From Ehrlichia japonica (lineage in GTDB: Bacteria > Pseudomonadota > Alphaproteobacteria > Rickettsiales > Anaplasmataceae), in assembly GCF_000632845.1 (NCBI RefSeq), contig NZ_CP007474.1, positions 682,001 through 746,000 of the forward strand: a stretch of 64,000 bases of DNA. The letters run 5' to 3'. This document shows positions 39,712 to 49,809 of the stretch, piece after piece. The translations under genes and the position numbers were made by a program. The notes beneath the pieces are model-generated. The model saw nothing but the letters and a program-made list of their open reading frames with translations, did not search any database and was not told the DNA's origin. Numbering within the stretch: the first letter of the stretch is position 1; each line of letters starts with the position of its first letter.

Positions 39712-40301
39712 TCTTAACGGTATTTTTCATAAAGAATTGTGTTAAGTATTTTGCCAATTAAAAAACTTATTACATAAAAGTATATATAAGACTATTGAAT
39801 ATCCATTCTAGTAAAGTACTTATAAAAATATCTACACAATTCCTGTTTTTATAACTTATGCCTATTTCTTAATAAGCATTTGCCAATTAAAAACTTATAT
39901 GTAAAAACAGTATATGAGGCTATTGAATATCCCACCTGACAAATACTTATTTATCATTAACACTTGTACTTTATAAAAAGTTATACTAAATATTTATCAA
40001 TTTGAAAAAAAACAAGCAATATTATTCAATATTCATACAAGATACATGTACTTTTATATGAAATCAATTAAGCTACATTTAAATCATATTTGTACAGACA
40101 CTAAATCTTAAAGCTTTATTTTAACAACGATCACTCTTAGTTTAAAGTGGTATATTATTTAATACAGTTTACTAAAACATATTATTCTCTTAATAACATC
40201 TTTACCTTAATATCTAGGATCTTAATGCACACATCCTATAACCTAATACAATTTTAAATACATATTAGATTAATATCACATTTAATCATCAACACATTTT
40301 A
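39712..40301. repeat. Gap with diverged direct repeats of about 130 bases
   Basis: No gene in 590 bases. Segments at 39747-39828 and 39877-39954 align: both have ttgccaattaaaaa, an actta block, aagtatatat or cagtatatg, and ctattgaatatcc. A third, weaker copy starts near 39990 (atttatcaatttg, then tattcaatattcat). The ppiD gene does not extend into the repeat. Confidence 0.6.
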
Positions 40302-41498
40302 CTATAACAACTTATTACATGCATCTAAAATACGATTACACGCTTCAGATAAATTTTTATTAGAAGCGGCATAAGATATTCTAAAAAATTCTTGTGCTCC
40401 AAACGCTTCACCTGGTACTACAGCAACATTATAATCTTCTAATAAGTATCTAGTAAAATCCATAGCACTATTTATAATTAAACCATTCCTTGTACTTTTA
40501 CCTATTAATTTTTTACAGGAAATGAACACATAAAACGCACCTTGAGGATTTCTGACAGATAATAATGGAGTATTATTTACCATATCTATCATCATATTAC
40601 GACGTGCTGAAAATACTTTATTTCTTTCCTTTAAAAATTCTTGATCCCCAGTTAAAGCCTGTATTGATGCAACTTGTGCAATACTATTAGGATTAGTTGT
40701 ACTTTGCGATTGTATAACAGAAATTGCATTAATAACTTTTGAATCCCCAGCTACATACCCTATTCTCCATCCAGTCATGGCATAGGACTTAGAGACCCCA
40801 TTGACTGTAAAGATTCTATCGTATAAACGTGGTTCTACTTGAGCAATGGTAAAAAATTCAAGATCATCATATACTATCTTTGAATATATATCATCAGTCA
40901 TCACACAAATATTTGGATATCTCAATAAAACTTCAGCAATCCCTTTCAATTCTTCACATGTATACACCAATCCTGTAGGATTATTTGGAGAATTCAGAAT
41001 TAACCATTTAGTTTTTTCAGTAATCACAGACTCCAACAAATCAGGAGTTAATTTAAATGCTTCACCACAATCAACAATAATAGGACTTCCCCCAGAAATT
41101 TTCACCATATCTGGATAAGACACCCAATATGGAGCTGGTATTATCACTTCATCACCACTATTTATAGTGGCCATAAATAAATTATAAATACATTGCTTTG
41201 CACCATTTCCAACAGAAATTTGATTGACATTGTAAGTTAAATTATGATCCTGTTTAAAACGACTAATAATTGCCTTTTTTAGTTCGATAACCCCATCAAC
41301 TGCTGTATATTTAGTCTTACCAGAATTAATTGCATCAATAGCTGCTTGCTTAATATGTTGCGGAGTATCAAAATCAGGTTCACCAGCACCTAAAGAAATG
41401 ACATCTACTCCCGACATTTTCAATTTTTGAGCTTGATTTGCAATTTCAAGTGTTGGAGAAGGTTTAATACATTTCATCCTTTCAGCTATAAACGACAT
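40302..41498 (-). CDS. aspC: Aspartate aminotransferase, class I
   Basis: PLP enzyme that interconverts aspartate and oxaloacetate with glutamate and 2-oxoglutarate. The Schiff-base lysine is K237 in VNGVSKSYAMTGWRIGY. The substrate and PLP residues include LNSPNNPTGLVY, TDDIYSKIVYD and the C-terminal FFRISYAAS arginine. Length 398 aa, subgroup I-gamma as in other alphaproteobacteria. Transcribed singly. Confidence 0.93.
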   Translation of the reverse strand: MSFIAERMKCIKPSPTLEIANQAQKLKMSGVDVISLGAGEPDFDTPQHIKQAAIDAINSGKTKYTAVDGVIELKKAIISRFKQDHNLTYNVNQISVGNGAKQCIYNLFMATINSGDEVIIPAPYWVSYPDMVKISGGSPIIVDCGEAFKLTPDLLESVITEKTKWLILNSPNNPTGLVYTCEELKGIAEVLLRYPNICVMTDDIYSKIVYDDLEFFTIAQVEPRLYDRIFTVNGVSKSYAMTGWRIGYVAGDSKVINAISVIQSQSTTNPNSIAQVASIQALTGDQEFLKERNKVFSARRNMMIDMVNNTPLLSVRNPQGAFYVFISCKKLIGKSTRNGLIINSAMDFTRYLLEDYNVAVVPGEAFGAQEFFRISYAASNKNLSEACNRILDACNKLL

Positions 41499-41935
41499 AA
41501 TTACCCTAATGTTTCTCTATATATAAATAAATGTTTTTAGTATACCTAAACTAATATTCAACATTACTGTTGTTCATATCATAATTGCACAAATGTATTA
41601 ATACATCAACTTATTTAAATCTCTACAAAAATCAAATAAAGACATTAATTTGTCAAAATAGCAGGTATTATCTTAGTAATTTTAATGTATGGCAACAAAG
41701 TTAAAAAATAACCCCAACATTACAAATGCCATAAAAAAATTTTTTTATTACAACATTTCTACCAAAATAAACATTAAATCAATAATATAAGAACCTTATA
41801 GTAAGATTTTAAATGAAAAAACATAAAGCTTCACAGTACATAATGTATTTTATTATAAATTATAATTGCAAAACCATCAAATTGTAGTATTAAGTGCTAT
41901 AATGATCGTTGCTATATAATTAACTAGGTAATTTT
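41499..41935. promoter_or_regulatory. Spacer with peroxiredoxin promoter region
   Basis: Divergent spacer between aspC and the peroxiredoxin gene. Two TATAAT hexamers (41898-41903 and 41915-41920) lie 15-40 bases before the peroxiredoxin ATG; neither has a good -35 at 17 bases. No gene otherwise. Confidence 0.35.
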
Positions 41936-42553
41936 ATGAATCTCATAACAAAACAAGCCATCGACTTTACAGCAAAAGCCGTTATGCCAGATGACAAAAT
42001 ATGTGAATTTAACTTTAAAGAATATGTTAGTGGTAAATGTGCTATCTTAATCTTCTATCCAAGAGATTTTACGTTTGTGTGCCCTACAGAAATTATATCT
42101 TTGCACAACAGGATACCTCAATTTATGGAAAAAAACACTGAAATTATTGGTATCAGTACAGATTCAGAATTTTGTCATAGTCATTGGCGTAATGTTAGCG
42201 TAAACAAAGGTGGAATTGATAAGATTAGCTTTCCATTAATTGCAGATGACTCACATTCCATCTCCAACAACTATGGAGTACTACATAATAATCGTATTGC
42301 ATTAAGAGCAACTTTTATCATTGATGATAACTTTATAGTACGTCATCAATCAATAAATGATCTTCCTATAGGTAGGAATGTAGATGAGCTTTTAAGAATA
42401 ATAGATGCAATAAAACATCATCAAGTTCATGGAGAAGTGTGTCCAGCTGGATGGATAAAAGGAGAACCAGCAATGGAAGCATCACAACATGGTATTGAAG
42501 ATTACTTAAAGTCACATATAGATAATCTTGAAAAGAATACTATGGATAAATAA
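41936..42553 (+). CDS. Two-cysteine peroxiredoxin (AhpC/TSA family)
   Basis: Reduces hydrogen peroxide and organic peroxides. The peroxidatic cysteine is C49 in PRDFTFVCPTEI and the resolving cysteine is C169 in HGEVCPAGW, so it is a typical 2-Cys enzyme. The arginine partner is in GRNVDELLR. Length 205 aa. Its stop codon abuts the ATG of trxB with no gap, which implies translational coupling with its likely electron source (thioredoxin reductase through thioredoxin). Confidence 0.95.
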   Translation: MNLITKQAIDFTAKAVMPDDKICEFNFKEYVSGKCAILIFYPRDFTFVCPTEIISLHNRIPQFMEKNTEIIGISTDSEFCHSHWRNVSVNKGGIDKISFPLIADDSHSISNNYGVLHNNRIALRATFIIDDNFIVRHQSINDLPIGRNVDELLRIIDAIKHHQVHGEVCPAGWIKGEPAMEASQHGIEDYLKSHIDNLEKNTMDK

Positions 42554-43510
42554 ATGATACAAACATACACTACAAAAGTCTTAATCATAGGATCTGGAGC
42601 AGCAGGATGTACTGCTGCTATATATGCTGCCCGTGCAAATTTAAAACCCATATTAATAACTGGGATGTGTCCCGGAGGACAACTTACAATCACTACAGAT
42701 GTTGAAAATTTTCCAGGTTTTGCCCATGCAATACAAGGACCAGATTTAATGGAACAAATGAAACAACAAGCCCTTAACTCTGGAGCTCAGGTTATATCCG
42801 ATGAAATAAAAGAGATATATTCAGATGTGTATCCTTTTAAATGTATAGGAATATTTGGAGATCAATACATAACAGATAGTATTATAATTGCAACAGGAGC
42901 CCAAGCAAAATGGCTTAATATAAAAAGCGAAGAAATGTTTAAAGGTAGAGGTGTATCTGCATGCGCTACATGTGATGGAACATTTTTTACTGGTAGTGAT
43001 GTTGCCGTAATAGGAGGGGGTAATACGGCTGTAGAAGAAGCATTATATCTAACAAGACATGCAACAAAGGTATTTTTAGTTCATAGAAGAGATAAGCTAC
43101 GAGCTGAACCTATAATGCAAGAAAGATTATTCAGCAATAATAAAATACATGTTATATGGGATAGTATTGTAGAAGAAATATTAGGAAATAAAGAAAGTGG
43201 TAATGTAGAAGCTATAAGATTAAAATCTGTAAAAACTGGAGATATCACTATTATTTCTGTAAAAGGAGTATTCATTGCTATAGGGCATACTCCAAACACA
43301 CAAGTACTTAAAAATAAAGATAACAGTAATATAGTAGATTTAGATAATGAGGGATACATCATTACCAAACCTGGCAGTACAGTAACTAGTTATCCTGGTA
43401 TTTTTGCTGCAGGTGATGTACAAGATAAAATATATAGACAAGCTGTTGTTGCAGCAAGCTCGGGATGTATGGCTGCGCTGGAAGCTATTAAATTTTTATC
43501 AGAACAATAA
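42554..43510 (+). CDS. trxB: Thioredoxin-disulfide reductase
   Basis: FAD/NADPH enzyme that reduces thioredoxin. FAD-binding IIGSGAAGCTAAIYAARA at the N-terminus, the redox pair C137 and C140 in CATCDG, NADPH-binding AVIGGGNTAVEEALYL and the C-terminal GIFAAGDVQDKIYRQ are all intact. Length 318 aa. It overlaps the peroxiredoxin transcript unit directly. Confidence 0.96.
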   Translation: MIQTYTTKVLIIGSGAAGCTAAIYAARANLKPILITGMCPGGQLTITTDVENFPGFAHAIQGPDLMEQMKQQALNSGAQVISDEIKEIYSDVYPFKCIGIFGDQYITDSIIIATGAQAKWLNIKSEEMFKGRGVSACATCDGTFFTGSDVAVIGGGNTAVEEALYLTRHATKVFLVHRRDKLRAEPIMQERLFSNNKIHVIWDSIVEEILGNKESGNVEAIRLKSVKTGDITIISVKGVFIAIGHTPNTQVLKNKDNSNIVDLDNEGYIITKPGSTVTSYPGIFAAGDVQDKIYRQAVVAASSGCMAALEAIKFLSEQ

Positions 43511-44094
43511 AAATTCATTATATTATTCATATGATAACTAGTACAAATCTTCACAAAATATGAGAATTTGTAAAATTAAGCATTCTTTACATAAACTTTA
43601 GTTATATAATATTACATTTGTACATACATTCCATAGATAATATCAACTTTAGAATTCACTGCTGTTACTTCTCTTGAAATCTTACTCCTTTATACATAAC
43701 TTAAATAATACCACTAAGTGTTGCATAATTTAATTTTTAATACAGCTGTATACATGATTACATAAAAATCTAGACTTATATAAAGTATTATCATTCACAT
43801 TTTAGATATATCATCCATTAATATATTATTTACTACCAATATCCTAAGATTATAGACGTCTACTAAGTTACATCTTCTTTTCTTTGTATTCCATATGTAA
43901 TATACCTTAAAACTATTGATTATGCACTTTGATATATCCCTCTCATATACACAATTGTCCAATTATTTGTTACACATATCAAAATATAAATTAATTTTCT
44001 ACACTTTTATAGAAAATCACAGTAAGCTATTTCACTTGCCAACATAGTATCGTTAGTTAAAAAGCAAGGATTATAATTAAAGATTAACGACTAT
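43511..44094. other. Gap between trxB and coaD
   Basis: No gene in 584 bases. A weak stem-loop (about 43543-43571, acaaat against atttgt) 30 bases after trxB may be its terminator. It is a convergent spacer, so no promoter is needed. Confidence 0.35.
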
Positions 44095-44583
44095 TCAATT
44101 AGCCTTTTGATAGAAATCTTTTAAACATTTTTGTACATTTATAGGTACAAAAGCACTAATATCTCCATTTAAACGTGCTATCTCTTTTACAAAACTTGAA
44201 GAAATAAATTGGGTATCTTCTGAAGCTGGTAAAAATATAGTTTCAATTTGAGAAGTAAGCTTATAATTCACCCAACTCATTTGAAATTCATAATCAAAAT
44301 CAGATATAGCTCGCAATCCTCTGATAATAATAGATGCATTGTTTCTCTCAGCAAAATATACTAATAATCCATCAAAAATCACAGTATCTACTGTCATACC
44401 TAGTAATTTTATCTCATGCTGTATCAATTCTGCACGAATTTCAGCAGAAAAAATAGTCTTTTTTGTGCAATTCCTAGCAACTCCTATAATTAACTTATCA
44501 ACTAAGTTATAGGCTCGCTTGATAATATCAATATGACCAAAAGTAATGGGATCAAAAGTACCAGGATATACACCTACCTTCAC
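44095..44583 (-). CDS. coaD: Phosphopantetheine adenylyltransferase
   Basis: Transfers AMP from ATP to 4'-phosphopantetheine, the penultimate step to CoA. The nucleotidyltransferase motif is YPGTFDPITFGHIDII (T/HxGH), with AIIIRGLRAISDFDYE in slightly changed form (SIIIRGLRAISDFDYEFQM) and a C-terminal SSSFVKEIARLNGDIS. Length 162 aa is normal. Confidence 0.96.
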   Translation of the reverse strand: MKVGVYPGTFDPITFGHIDIIKRAYNLVDKLIIGVARNCTKKTIFSAEIRAELIQHEIKLLGMTVDTVIFDGLLVYFAERNNASIIIRGLRAISDFDYEFQMSWVNYKLTSQIETIFLPASEDTQFISSSFVKEIARLNGDISAFVPINVQKCLKDFYQKAN

Positions 44584-44759
44584 AGAAAATCATTAATTGA
44601 ATAAAAGTATATTCTATCACAACATCCTATTAATTTAAGCTTATATTTTCACTTGAATGGATGATATTTATAATATATAATTGACAGACTTATATTAAAT
44701 TACAGGCTTGTGTTAGCATATTATTAGATGTCATCTCTGTAATACAATAATGTAGTGCT

Positions 44760-44832
44760 GGCTTGATAGCTCAGTCGGTAGAGCAAAGGACTGAAAATCC
44801 TTGTGTCGTTGGTTCAATTCCAACTCAAGCCA
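44760..44832 (+). tRNA. tRNA-Phe (GAA)
   Basis: 73 bases. The acceptor ggcttga pairs with tcaagcc, discriminator A. The anticodon stem aagga/tcctt encloses ctgaaaa, anticodon GAA. The T arm is ttggttcaattccaa. CCA is not encoded. A TACAAT at 44743-44748 fits as the -10 element. Confidence 0.97.
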
Positions 44833-44927
44833 CTTATGACATATTCTTTATGCTTCAGAGTTTAGTTAAGTCTTTGTGCCATATTTATCATATATATAGA
44901 CATAGTTAATAGTTTTACGGAGACTAA

Positions 44928-45893
44928 ATGCGTTATTTCATATTAATGTTATTCTTTCTATTGTCCATATCAGCAATTGCATTAGAAACAGTCCCAAATA
45001 AAATGGTTGTTGGTTTTGTACGCACAGAAAAAGAAACCTACCCTGAAGAATGGACGTTTTCAAACAACATTGCTGAAATGCTGGAAAAATTAGGGGCAGA
45101 AGTTATACTATTTGATTACAATACAATATTAGATTTTAAAAAAATAAAAAATGAGTCTTTAGAAGAGTCTAAAAATGATATTTCCCTTTTAGAACAAGTA
45201 GAAGCCAATAAAATTCAGGATGCAGTTCACAATTTCATTAAACAACATAAAATTAATAGAATATTTATTCCTGGAAATTACTATAACGTAGATACTGAGC
45301 CTTATCCACCAACTCCAAACAGACAACTTGTAACTAATGCAATTGTAAAAATTGTAGAAAGCAACCCAAATATCCATTTAATAGGAGTATGCGGAGGGCT
45401 ACAAGGTATAATGCACGCAGTTGGAGTAGAAGTTATCAGAGTAAAAACAATAATTGCATCTAAAGAGGCTGTAGCTGCACATTCTATTTCAATGCCAGAT
45501 CCACATAGAAAAGATGTAGGACTTCATAGATTGCGAGTTGTACCTGGAAGTAGATTATCAAGTATCATTTCTAAATATACCAAGCCAGACGATAATGGAT
45601 GGATTTCAATATATTTTCCAGATGCACATGGAGGAGTAATAAATAATAGCCAAGAAAATATACAAAAAATAGAATCTCTTGGATACAAGATAGTAGGGTT
45701 TTCTGATGATGGCATCATTGAAGCAGTTGAAGATAAACACGGAAATATTTTATTTCAAGATCATCCAGAAGCCTTAGCAATTAATGCAATAAAAGGATCT
45801 GAAGAAGACATTAAGGATGATAATGATGCAAGAAGACGTCAAGCAACTTTGTCAGCAATTGCTATTATCAATGATTTTCTCTACAGACACTAA
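44928..45893 (+). CDS. Exported class I glutamine amidotransferase-like hydrolase (peptidase C26)
   Basis: Begins with a signal peptide (residues 1-18, MRYFILMLFFLLSISAIA), so the product is probably periplasmic. The body resembles gamma-glutamyl-GABA hydrolase: the nucleophile cysteine is C155 in LIGVCGGLQGIMHAVG and the His-Glu pair is near FQDHPEA. The family usually has VCRGxQ and WHPE; here VCGGLQ and DHPEA are variants. Cytoplasmic relatives degrade gamma-glutamyl compounds, and an exported version suggests a wall or peptide substrate. The start follows ACGGAG. It lies between tRNA-Phe and proS, with no obvious partner. Confidence 0.8.
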   Translation: MRYFILMLFFLLSISAIALETVPNKMVVGFVRTEKETYPEEWTFSNNIAEMLEKLGAEVILFDYNTILDFKKIKNESLEESKNDISLLEQVEANKIQDAVHNFIKQHKINRIFIPGNYYNVDTEPYPPTPNRQLVTNAIVKIVESNPNIHLIGVCGGLQGIMHAVGVEVIRVKTIIASKEAVAAHSISMPDPHRKDVGLHRLRVVPGSRLSSIISKYTKPDDNGWISIYFPDAHGGVINNSQENIQKIESLGYKIVGFSDDGIIEAVEDKHGNILFQDHPEALAINAIKGSEEDIKDDNDARRRQATLSAIAIINDFLYRH

Positions 45894-46402
45894 ACTTGAA
45901 TTACAGGTATTACATTTACCATTAGTATGGTTTATGTGAATACCTAAATGCTTTTTATTATAGTAGTTATAAGTATAATAAACAATAAACATTTTCTTAA
46001 GTAGAATTTATACAATCTTTTTACAACAACAATACAACATTTGTTTAACATTATTTCAATAAATCTTTAATCAATTTATTATCCTAGATTTAATTAATCA
46101 AATATTACAATTCTCTCTGTTATTTTTTAACAAAATAATATATTTAATACTACTACCTTATAATACAAGCAGTACTTTCCAACAAATACACAATTCTTAG
46201 TATTATTCTATGAAATCTTATAATCTTCTCATTCCATTTTCAATACAGCAAATAATAGCATCTCCAATACTAAGTTACTACTTTCCAAAATAAAGAAATA
46301 TAAAAAATTATTTTACGTAACAATGCTCATCGCAATTGACTATTGAACATATATATGATATATGCTACCCTTACTTCAATCTCATGTTAATTAATATTTT
46401 TA
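45894..46402. other. Gap upstream of proS
   Basis: No gene and no array in 509 bases of AT-rich DNA. The proS promoter should lie near the right end. Confidence 0.35.
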
Positions 46403-47677
46403 ATGCGTTTATCAAACTATTATGTACCTACATTAAAAGAAACATCATCTGATATATCAGTGATATCACATCAATATTCGATACGCGCAGGACTTATCAG
46501 GCAAATTGCTTCTGGTATATACACTTGGCTCCCATTAGGTTTAAAGATACTAAAAAACATTGAAAATATTATCAGAGAAGAAATGAATAAGTCAGGAGCT
46601 CTAGAAATATTAATGCCATTAATACAACCAGCAAGTCTATGGAAAGAGTCAGGAAGATATGATGATTATGGATCTGAAATGTTACGTATTACAGATAGAA
46701 ATCAACGAGACATGCTCTTTGGACCAACTCATGAGGAAGTGATTACTGACATCTTAAGAACAACACCGATAAGTCATAGGAACCTACCACTAATTTTATA
46801 TCAAATACAATGGAAATTTCGCGATGAGTTACGTCCAAGATATGGTATAATGAGATGTAGAGAATTTTTAATGAAAGATGCATATAGTTTTGATAAAGAT
46901 TTAAATAGTGCTATTTCATCCTATAACTTAATGTTTAAGGTTTATATACAAATTTTTAAAAAGCTAGGTTTAACCCCAATAGCAGTTAAAGCAGATCCAG
47001 GTCCTGTAGGAGGAACCTTAAGTCATGAATTTCATGTATTAGCAAATTCCGGAGAGAGTACTTTATACTATGATCAAGATATTATTGAGCTAATGAATAG
47101 TGATAGTATTGATGTCGAAAAAATAAAAAATACTTATACTGCAGCAGATGATATGACTGATCCTAAAACTTCTCCTATTCCACTAGATAAAATAAAAATA
47201 AGCAAAGGGATAGAGATAGGTCATATTTTTTATCTAGGAGATAAATATTCAAAACCAATGAATGCCAATTTTTGTGATAACAACAATAACAAACCCTTAC
47301 AAATGGGATGTTATGGTATAGGCGTATCAAGGTTAGTAGCAGCAATAATTGAGGTATTTCATGATAATAGAGGTATTATCTGGCCAGAACAAATAGCTCC
47401 ATTTAAGTTTTCCTTAGTAAATTTATATTCATCAAATGATAAATGTAGAAAAGTTTCCGAAAACCTACATATACAGCTACATGATGATATTTTATACGAT
47501 GATACAGATGATAGCCCTGGCATTAAATTAGCAAGAACAGATCTACTAGGTATGCCCTGGCAAATTATAGTTGGAAAATCAACAGTAGAACAAGATCTCA
47601 TTGAAGTAAGAAATAGATCAACAAAAGATACATTTTTAATTTCTATGGAACAATTTTTAAAAAAATTTAAGAAATGA
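46403..47677 (+). CDS. proS: Prolyl-tRNA synthetase, short (YbaK-less) form
   Basis: Class II synthetase that charges tRNA-Pro. The motifs are [21 protein letters not shown] (motif 1 region, read in parts), [20 protein letters not shown] and [21 protein letters not shown] (motif 2) and [17 protein letters not shown] (motif 3). At 424 aa it lacks the inserted editing domain, as in other alphaproteobacteria. Its stop overlaps the acpS start by four bases. Confidence 0.96.
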   Translation: MRLSNYYVPTLKETSSDISVISHQYSIRAGLIRQIASGIYTWLPLGLKILKNIENIIREEMNKSGALEILMPLIQPASLWKESGRYDDYGSEMLRITDRNQRDMLFGPTHEEVITDILRTTPISHRNLPLILYQIQWKFRDELRPRYGIMRCREFLMKDAYSFDKDLNSAISSYNLMFKVYIQIFKKLGLTPIAVKADPGPVGGTLSHEFHVLANSGESTLYYDQDIIELMNSDSIDVEKIKNTYTAADDMTDPKTSPIPLDKIKISKGIEIGHIFYLGDKYSKPMNANFCDNNNNKPLQMGCYGIGVSRLVAAIIEVFHDNRGIIWPEQIAPFKFSLVNLYSSNDKCRKVSENLHIQLHDDILYDDTDDSPGIKLARTDLLGMPWQIIVGKSTVEQDLIEVRNRSTKDTFLISMEQFLKKFKK

Positions 47678-48045
47678 TACTAGGTATTGGTACAGATATT
47701 GTTTATGTCCCACGTATATCGAATTTATATAAAAAATTCGGTACTAAGTTTCTTAAGCGGGTATTCAATGAGAAAGAAATAGAAGATAGTAAAAAATATA
47801 CAAATTTCGATGCACAAGTAAGACATTTTGCCAAACGTTTTGCAGCAAAAGAAGCCTATGTGAAAGCACTAGGAACAGGTTTTGGTAAATCTATAAAAAT
47901 GTCAGATATTATAATATCTAATAACTTATATGGAAAACCACAAATTACCATAAACAATAACAGCACAAAACATAAAATTGAGTTATCGATTAGTGATGAA
48001 AAGGACTATGCAATCGCCTTTATAGTCCTATATATAGAGTTATAA
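47674..48045 (+). CDS. acpS: Holo-[acyl-carrier-protein] synthase
   Basis: Transfers phosphopantetheine from CoA to ACP. Motif 1 is [12 protein letters not shown] and motif 2 is [18 protein letters not shown]. Length 123 aa. ATGA overlap with proS indicates translational coupling. It uses CoA made by the coaD pathway nearby. Confidence 0.95.
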   Translation: MILGIGTDIVYVPRISNLYKKFGTKFLKRVFNEKEIEDSKKYTNFDAQVRHFAKRFAAKEAYVKALGTGFGKSIKMSDIIISNNLYGKPQITINNNSTKHKIELSISDEKDYAIAFIVLYIEL

Positions 48046-48336
48046 AACATACTATAACAATAAAGAGTTAAATACTATAAAACACAGGTAATTTATGTAA
48101 CAATTAAATATCTGCAAGCATAATCTTAAAAATTATATTACTCATGTTAATCTCACATAATCTTAATATTACAATAACTCTCCTTATTACATGATTAGAC
48201 ATTAACAAAAAACACTACAAAATTTCATACTTAATAATCAGAACTATCTTATATCTCATAGTATTTATTATATATTAAAAACTTACTACTTAACATAATT
48301 CCACTTTTAAGTACTACAATTATTATTAAATTTTTG
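48046..48336. other. Gap upstream of tRNA-Asn
   Basis: Nothing recognised in about 290 bases of AT-rich DNA between acpS and the tRNA promoter. Confidence 0.35.
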
Positions 48337-48365
48337 TTGCATGTAAGGAATACAATATGTATATT
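48337..48365 (+). promoter_or_regulatory. Sigma70-type promoter of tRNA-Asn
   Basis: TTGCAT (48337-48342), 17-base spacer, TATATT (48360-48365). The expected start point near 48372 is six bases before the mature tRNA. Confidence 0.6.
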
Positions 48366-48377
48366 GTATATGTTTTT

Positions 48378-48449
48378 TCCTCGGTAGCTCAGTGGTAGAG
48401 CACTTGGCTGTTAACCAATTGGTCGCTGGTTCGAATCCGGCCCGGGGAG
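48378..48449 (+). tRNA. tRNA-Asn (GTT)
   Basis: 72 bases. The acceptor tcctcgg pairs with ccgggga (one G-U), discriminator G. The anticodon arm ttggctgttaaccaa gives anticodon GTT. The T arm is ctggttcgaatccgg. No CCA is encoded. Confidence 0.97.
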
Positions 48450-48554
48450 CATTTCATAATTTTTGGCATCCTTCATGATGCTTTCTATAATTCCAGTTAT
48501 CGTTAATATTCATTATATCTTATTACTATTTTAAAAAGATATTATGTAAACCTA

Positions 48555-48583
48555 TTGACTTATATAAAATATAGTATTACAAT
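48555..48583 (+). promoter_or_regulatory. Strong promoter of ssrA
   Basis: TTGACT (48555-48560), 17-base spacer, TACAAT (48578-48583). One of the best sigma70 matches in the window, as expected for an abundant stable RNA. Confidence 0.75.
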
Positions 48584-48587
48584 ATAT

Positions 48588-48881
48588 ACCGTGCTTTAGC
48601 ACTATGGCAATAAAGGCATCTTAAAATAGATGTATTGGACCCGAGGGCAGTGCTCGGCATCTCCACTTTTAGACTATGGGGGTGAAACAGGATCGACATG
48701 CATAATAAAGGGGATAGTTTTTGCTCGGTGAGAAAACAGCCGTTTAAGTGCTCAAAATTTATAAGTGCAAACGATAATTTCGTTTTTGCTAATGATAATA
48801 GTAGCAACGCTAGCTTAGTGGCTGCTTAGTTTTGTTATTAGCGCGGTTTTTAAGGGTTTTCCGGGCAACAGAAAAACCCTT
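48588..48881 (+). ncRNA. ssrA: tmRNA, permuted two-piece form
   Basis: The gene order is permuted as in other alphaproteobacteria. The acceptor piece comes first, ending in the T arm ccgag-ggcagtg-ctcgg and the 3' acceptor strand catctcc plus A (48658-48665). A 12-base intervening segment (48666-48677) is removed. The coding piece starts gggggtgaaacaggatcgac at 48678, whose first seven bases pair with catctcc. The resume codon GCA is at 48767, and the tag reads ANDNFVFANDNSSNASLVAA with stop at 48827. CCA is not encoded. The ends of the primary transcript are estimated. A hairpin (48852-48861 with 48871-48881) closes the gene and probably acts as terminator. The RNA rescues stalled ribosomes and marks the product for ClpXP. 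Confidence 0.95.
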
Positions 48882-48884
48882 GTT
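48852..48884 (+). terminator. Terminator-like hairpin at the end of ssrA
   Basis: aagggttttc and gaaaaaccctt form a 10-bp stem with one bulged A and a nine-base loop, followed by a short T-rich stretch. It could also be part of the coding-piece structure. Confidence 0.55.
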
Positions 48885-48905
48885 TATATGATCAGAAATT
48901 TATTT

Positions 48906-49379
48906 ATGAGTAATGTAATAGAATATCAAAAACTTATGCACACTGCTATCTGTGGCGTTATCAAGGATGCCTTAACTATTGTAGCACAGTCACCACATTC
49001 TTATAATATACACATTGCTATATCCTTTCTAACACATTACAAAGGAGTAATACTACCTGATCATGTAAAAAACAATTACCCACGAGAAATTACTATAATA
49101 CTACAACATCAATTTAGAAATTTACAAGTATTTAACAACAGTGCTAGTGTAGTGTTGAGTTTTCAAGGTAAAGAAGAAACAGTTATTATCCCATATTACT
49201 CTATTATTAAATATATAGATGTCCACCAAGGTTTTGCTCTTGATCTTGAGCAATACACTAGCAATAATATAGAAGAATTAGAAGATTGCAGTAATGATAT
49301 TGATAATACTAATGAAGAGAGTGATAAAAAAGGCAATCAGGATAATATTATCTTTATCGATACATTTTTAAAAAAATAA
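48906..49379 (+). CDS. sspB: ClpXP adaptor SspB, alpha type
   Basis: Binds the ssrA tag and tethers tagged proteins to ClpX. The N-terminal helix IEYQKLMHTAICGVIKDAL, the strands HIAISFLTHYKG and YPREITIILQHQ, the VLSFQGKEETVIIPYYSI block and an FALDLE end follow the alphaproteobacterial SspB pattern. An acidic linker then leads to a C-terminal NIIFIDTFLKK, which fits the ClpX-binding tail. I use the ATG at 48906 (MSNVIEYQ, 157 aa); an ATG at 48888 would add six residues but lies right after the ssrA hairpin. It is directly downstream of ssrA on the same strand. Confidence 0.88.
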   Translation: MSNVIEYQKLMHTAICGVIKDALTIVAQSPHSYNIHIAISFLTHYKGVILPDHVKNNYPREITIILQHQFRNLQVFNNSASVVLSFQGKEETVIIPYYSIIKYIDVHQGFALDLEQYTSNNIEELEDCSNDIDNTNEESDKKGNQDNIIFIDTFLKK

Positions 49380-49809
49380 AATTTTTATGCTTTACTACAA
49401 TAAGTTTATCAGCGTATCATCTTACTAGCGTCTTCAATCATTCTCAGTGAAGTACAGTTTCTTACCCACCCATATGCTTCCTTTATACCATTACGTTTTT
49501 GTATTACTAGGAGTTTACTATACATGTGCATTTAATATTACAAATACAAATTTCTATACACATTATACTTGAAATTTACTAAATATAACATATTAACATG
49601 CTTTCTTCAGGAAATAACAAATACATACTGACAACATATGTCTTTAAAAAATCTTATTTACTATGCATACTAACCCATAATTAAGAAATCACTTTTTGAA
49701 TTACAGAATATGTTAATAAATGCAATATTATAAGTGGCATTTTCATCTCACTGAATCCATAAAGTGTAATATAACCAATTATCAGCACATTGTTTTAGGA
49801 GACAAATAT
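49380..49809. other. Gap between sspB and the DUF2793 gene
   Basis: No gene, repeat or clear signal in 430 bases. The frame of the next gene extends back to 49720 but the added residues are not part of the domain. Confidence 0.35.

Noticed and set aside
48577-48807. Minus-strand frame of 76 codons
   Set aside because: Lies entirely opposite the tmRNA gene.
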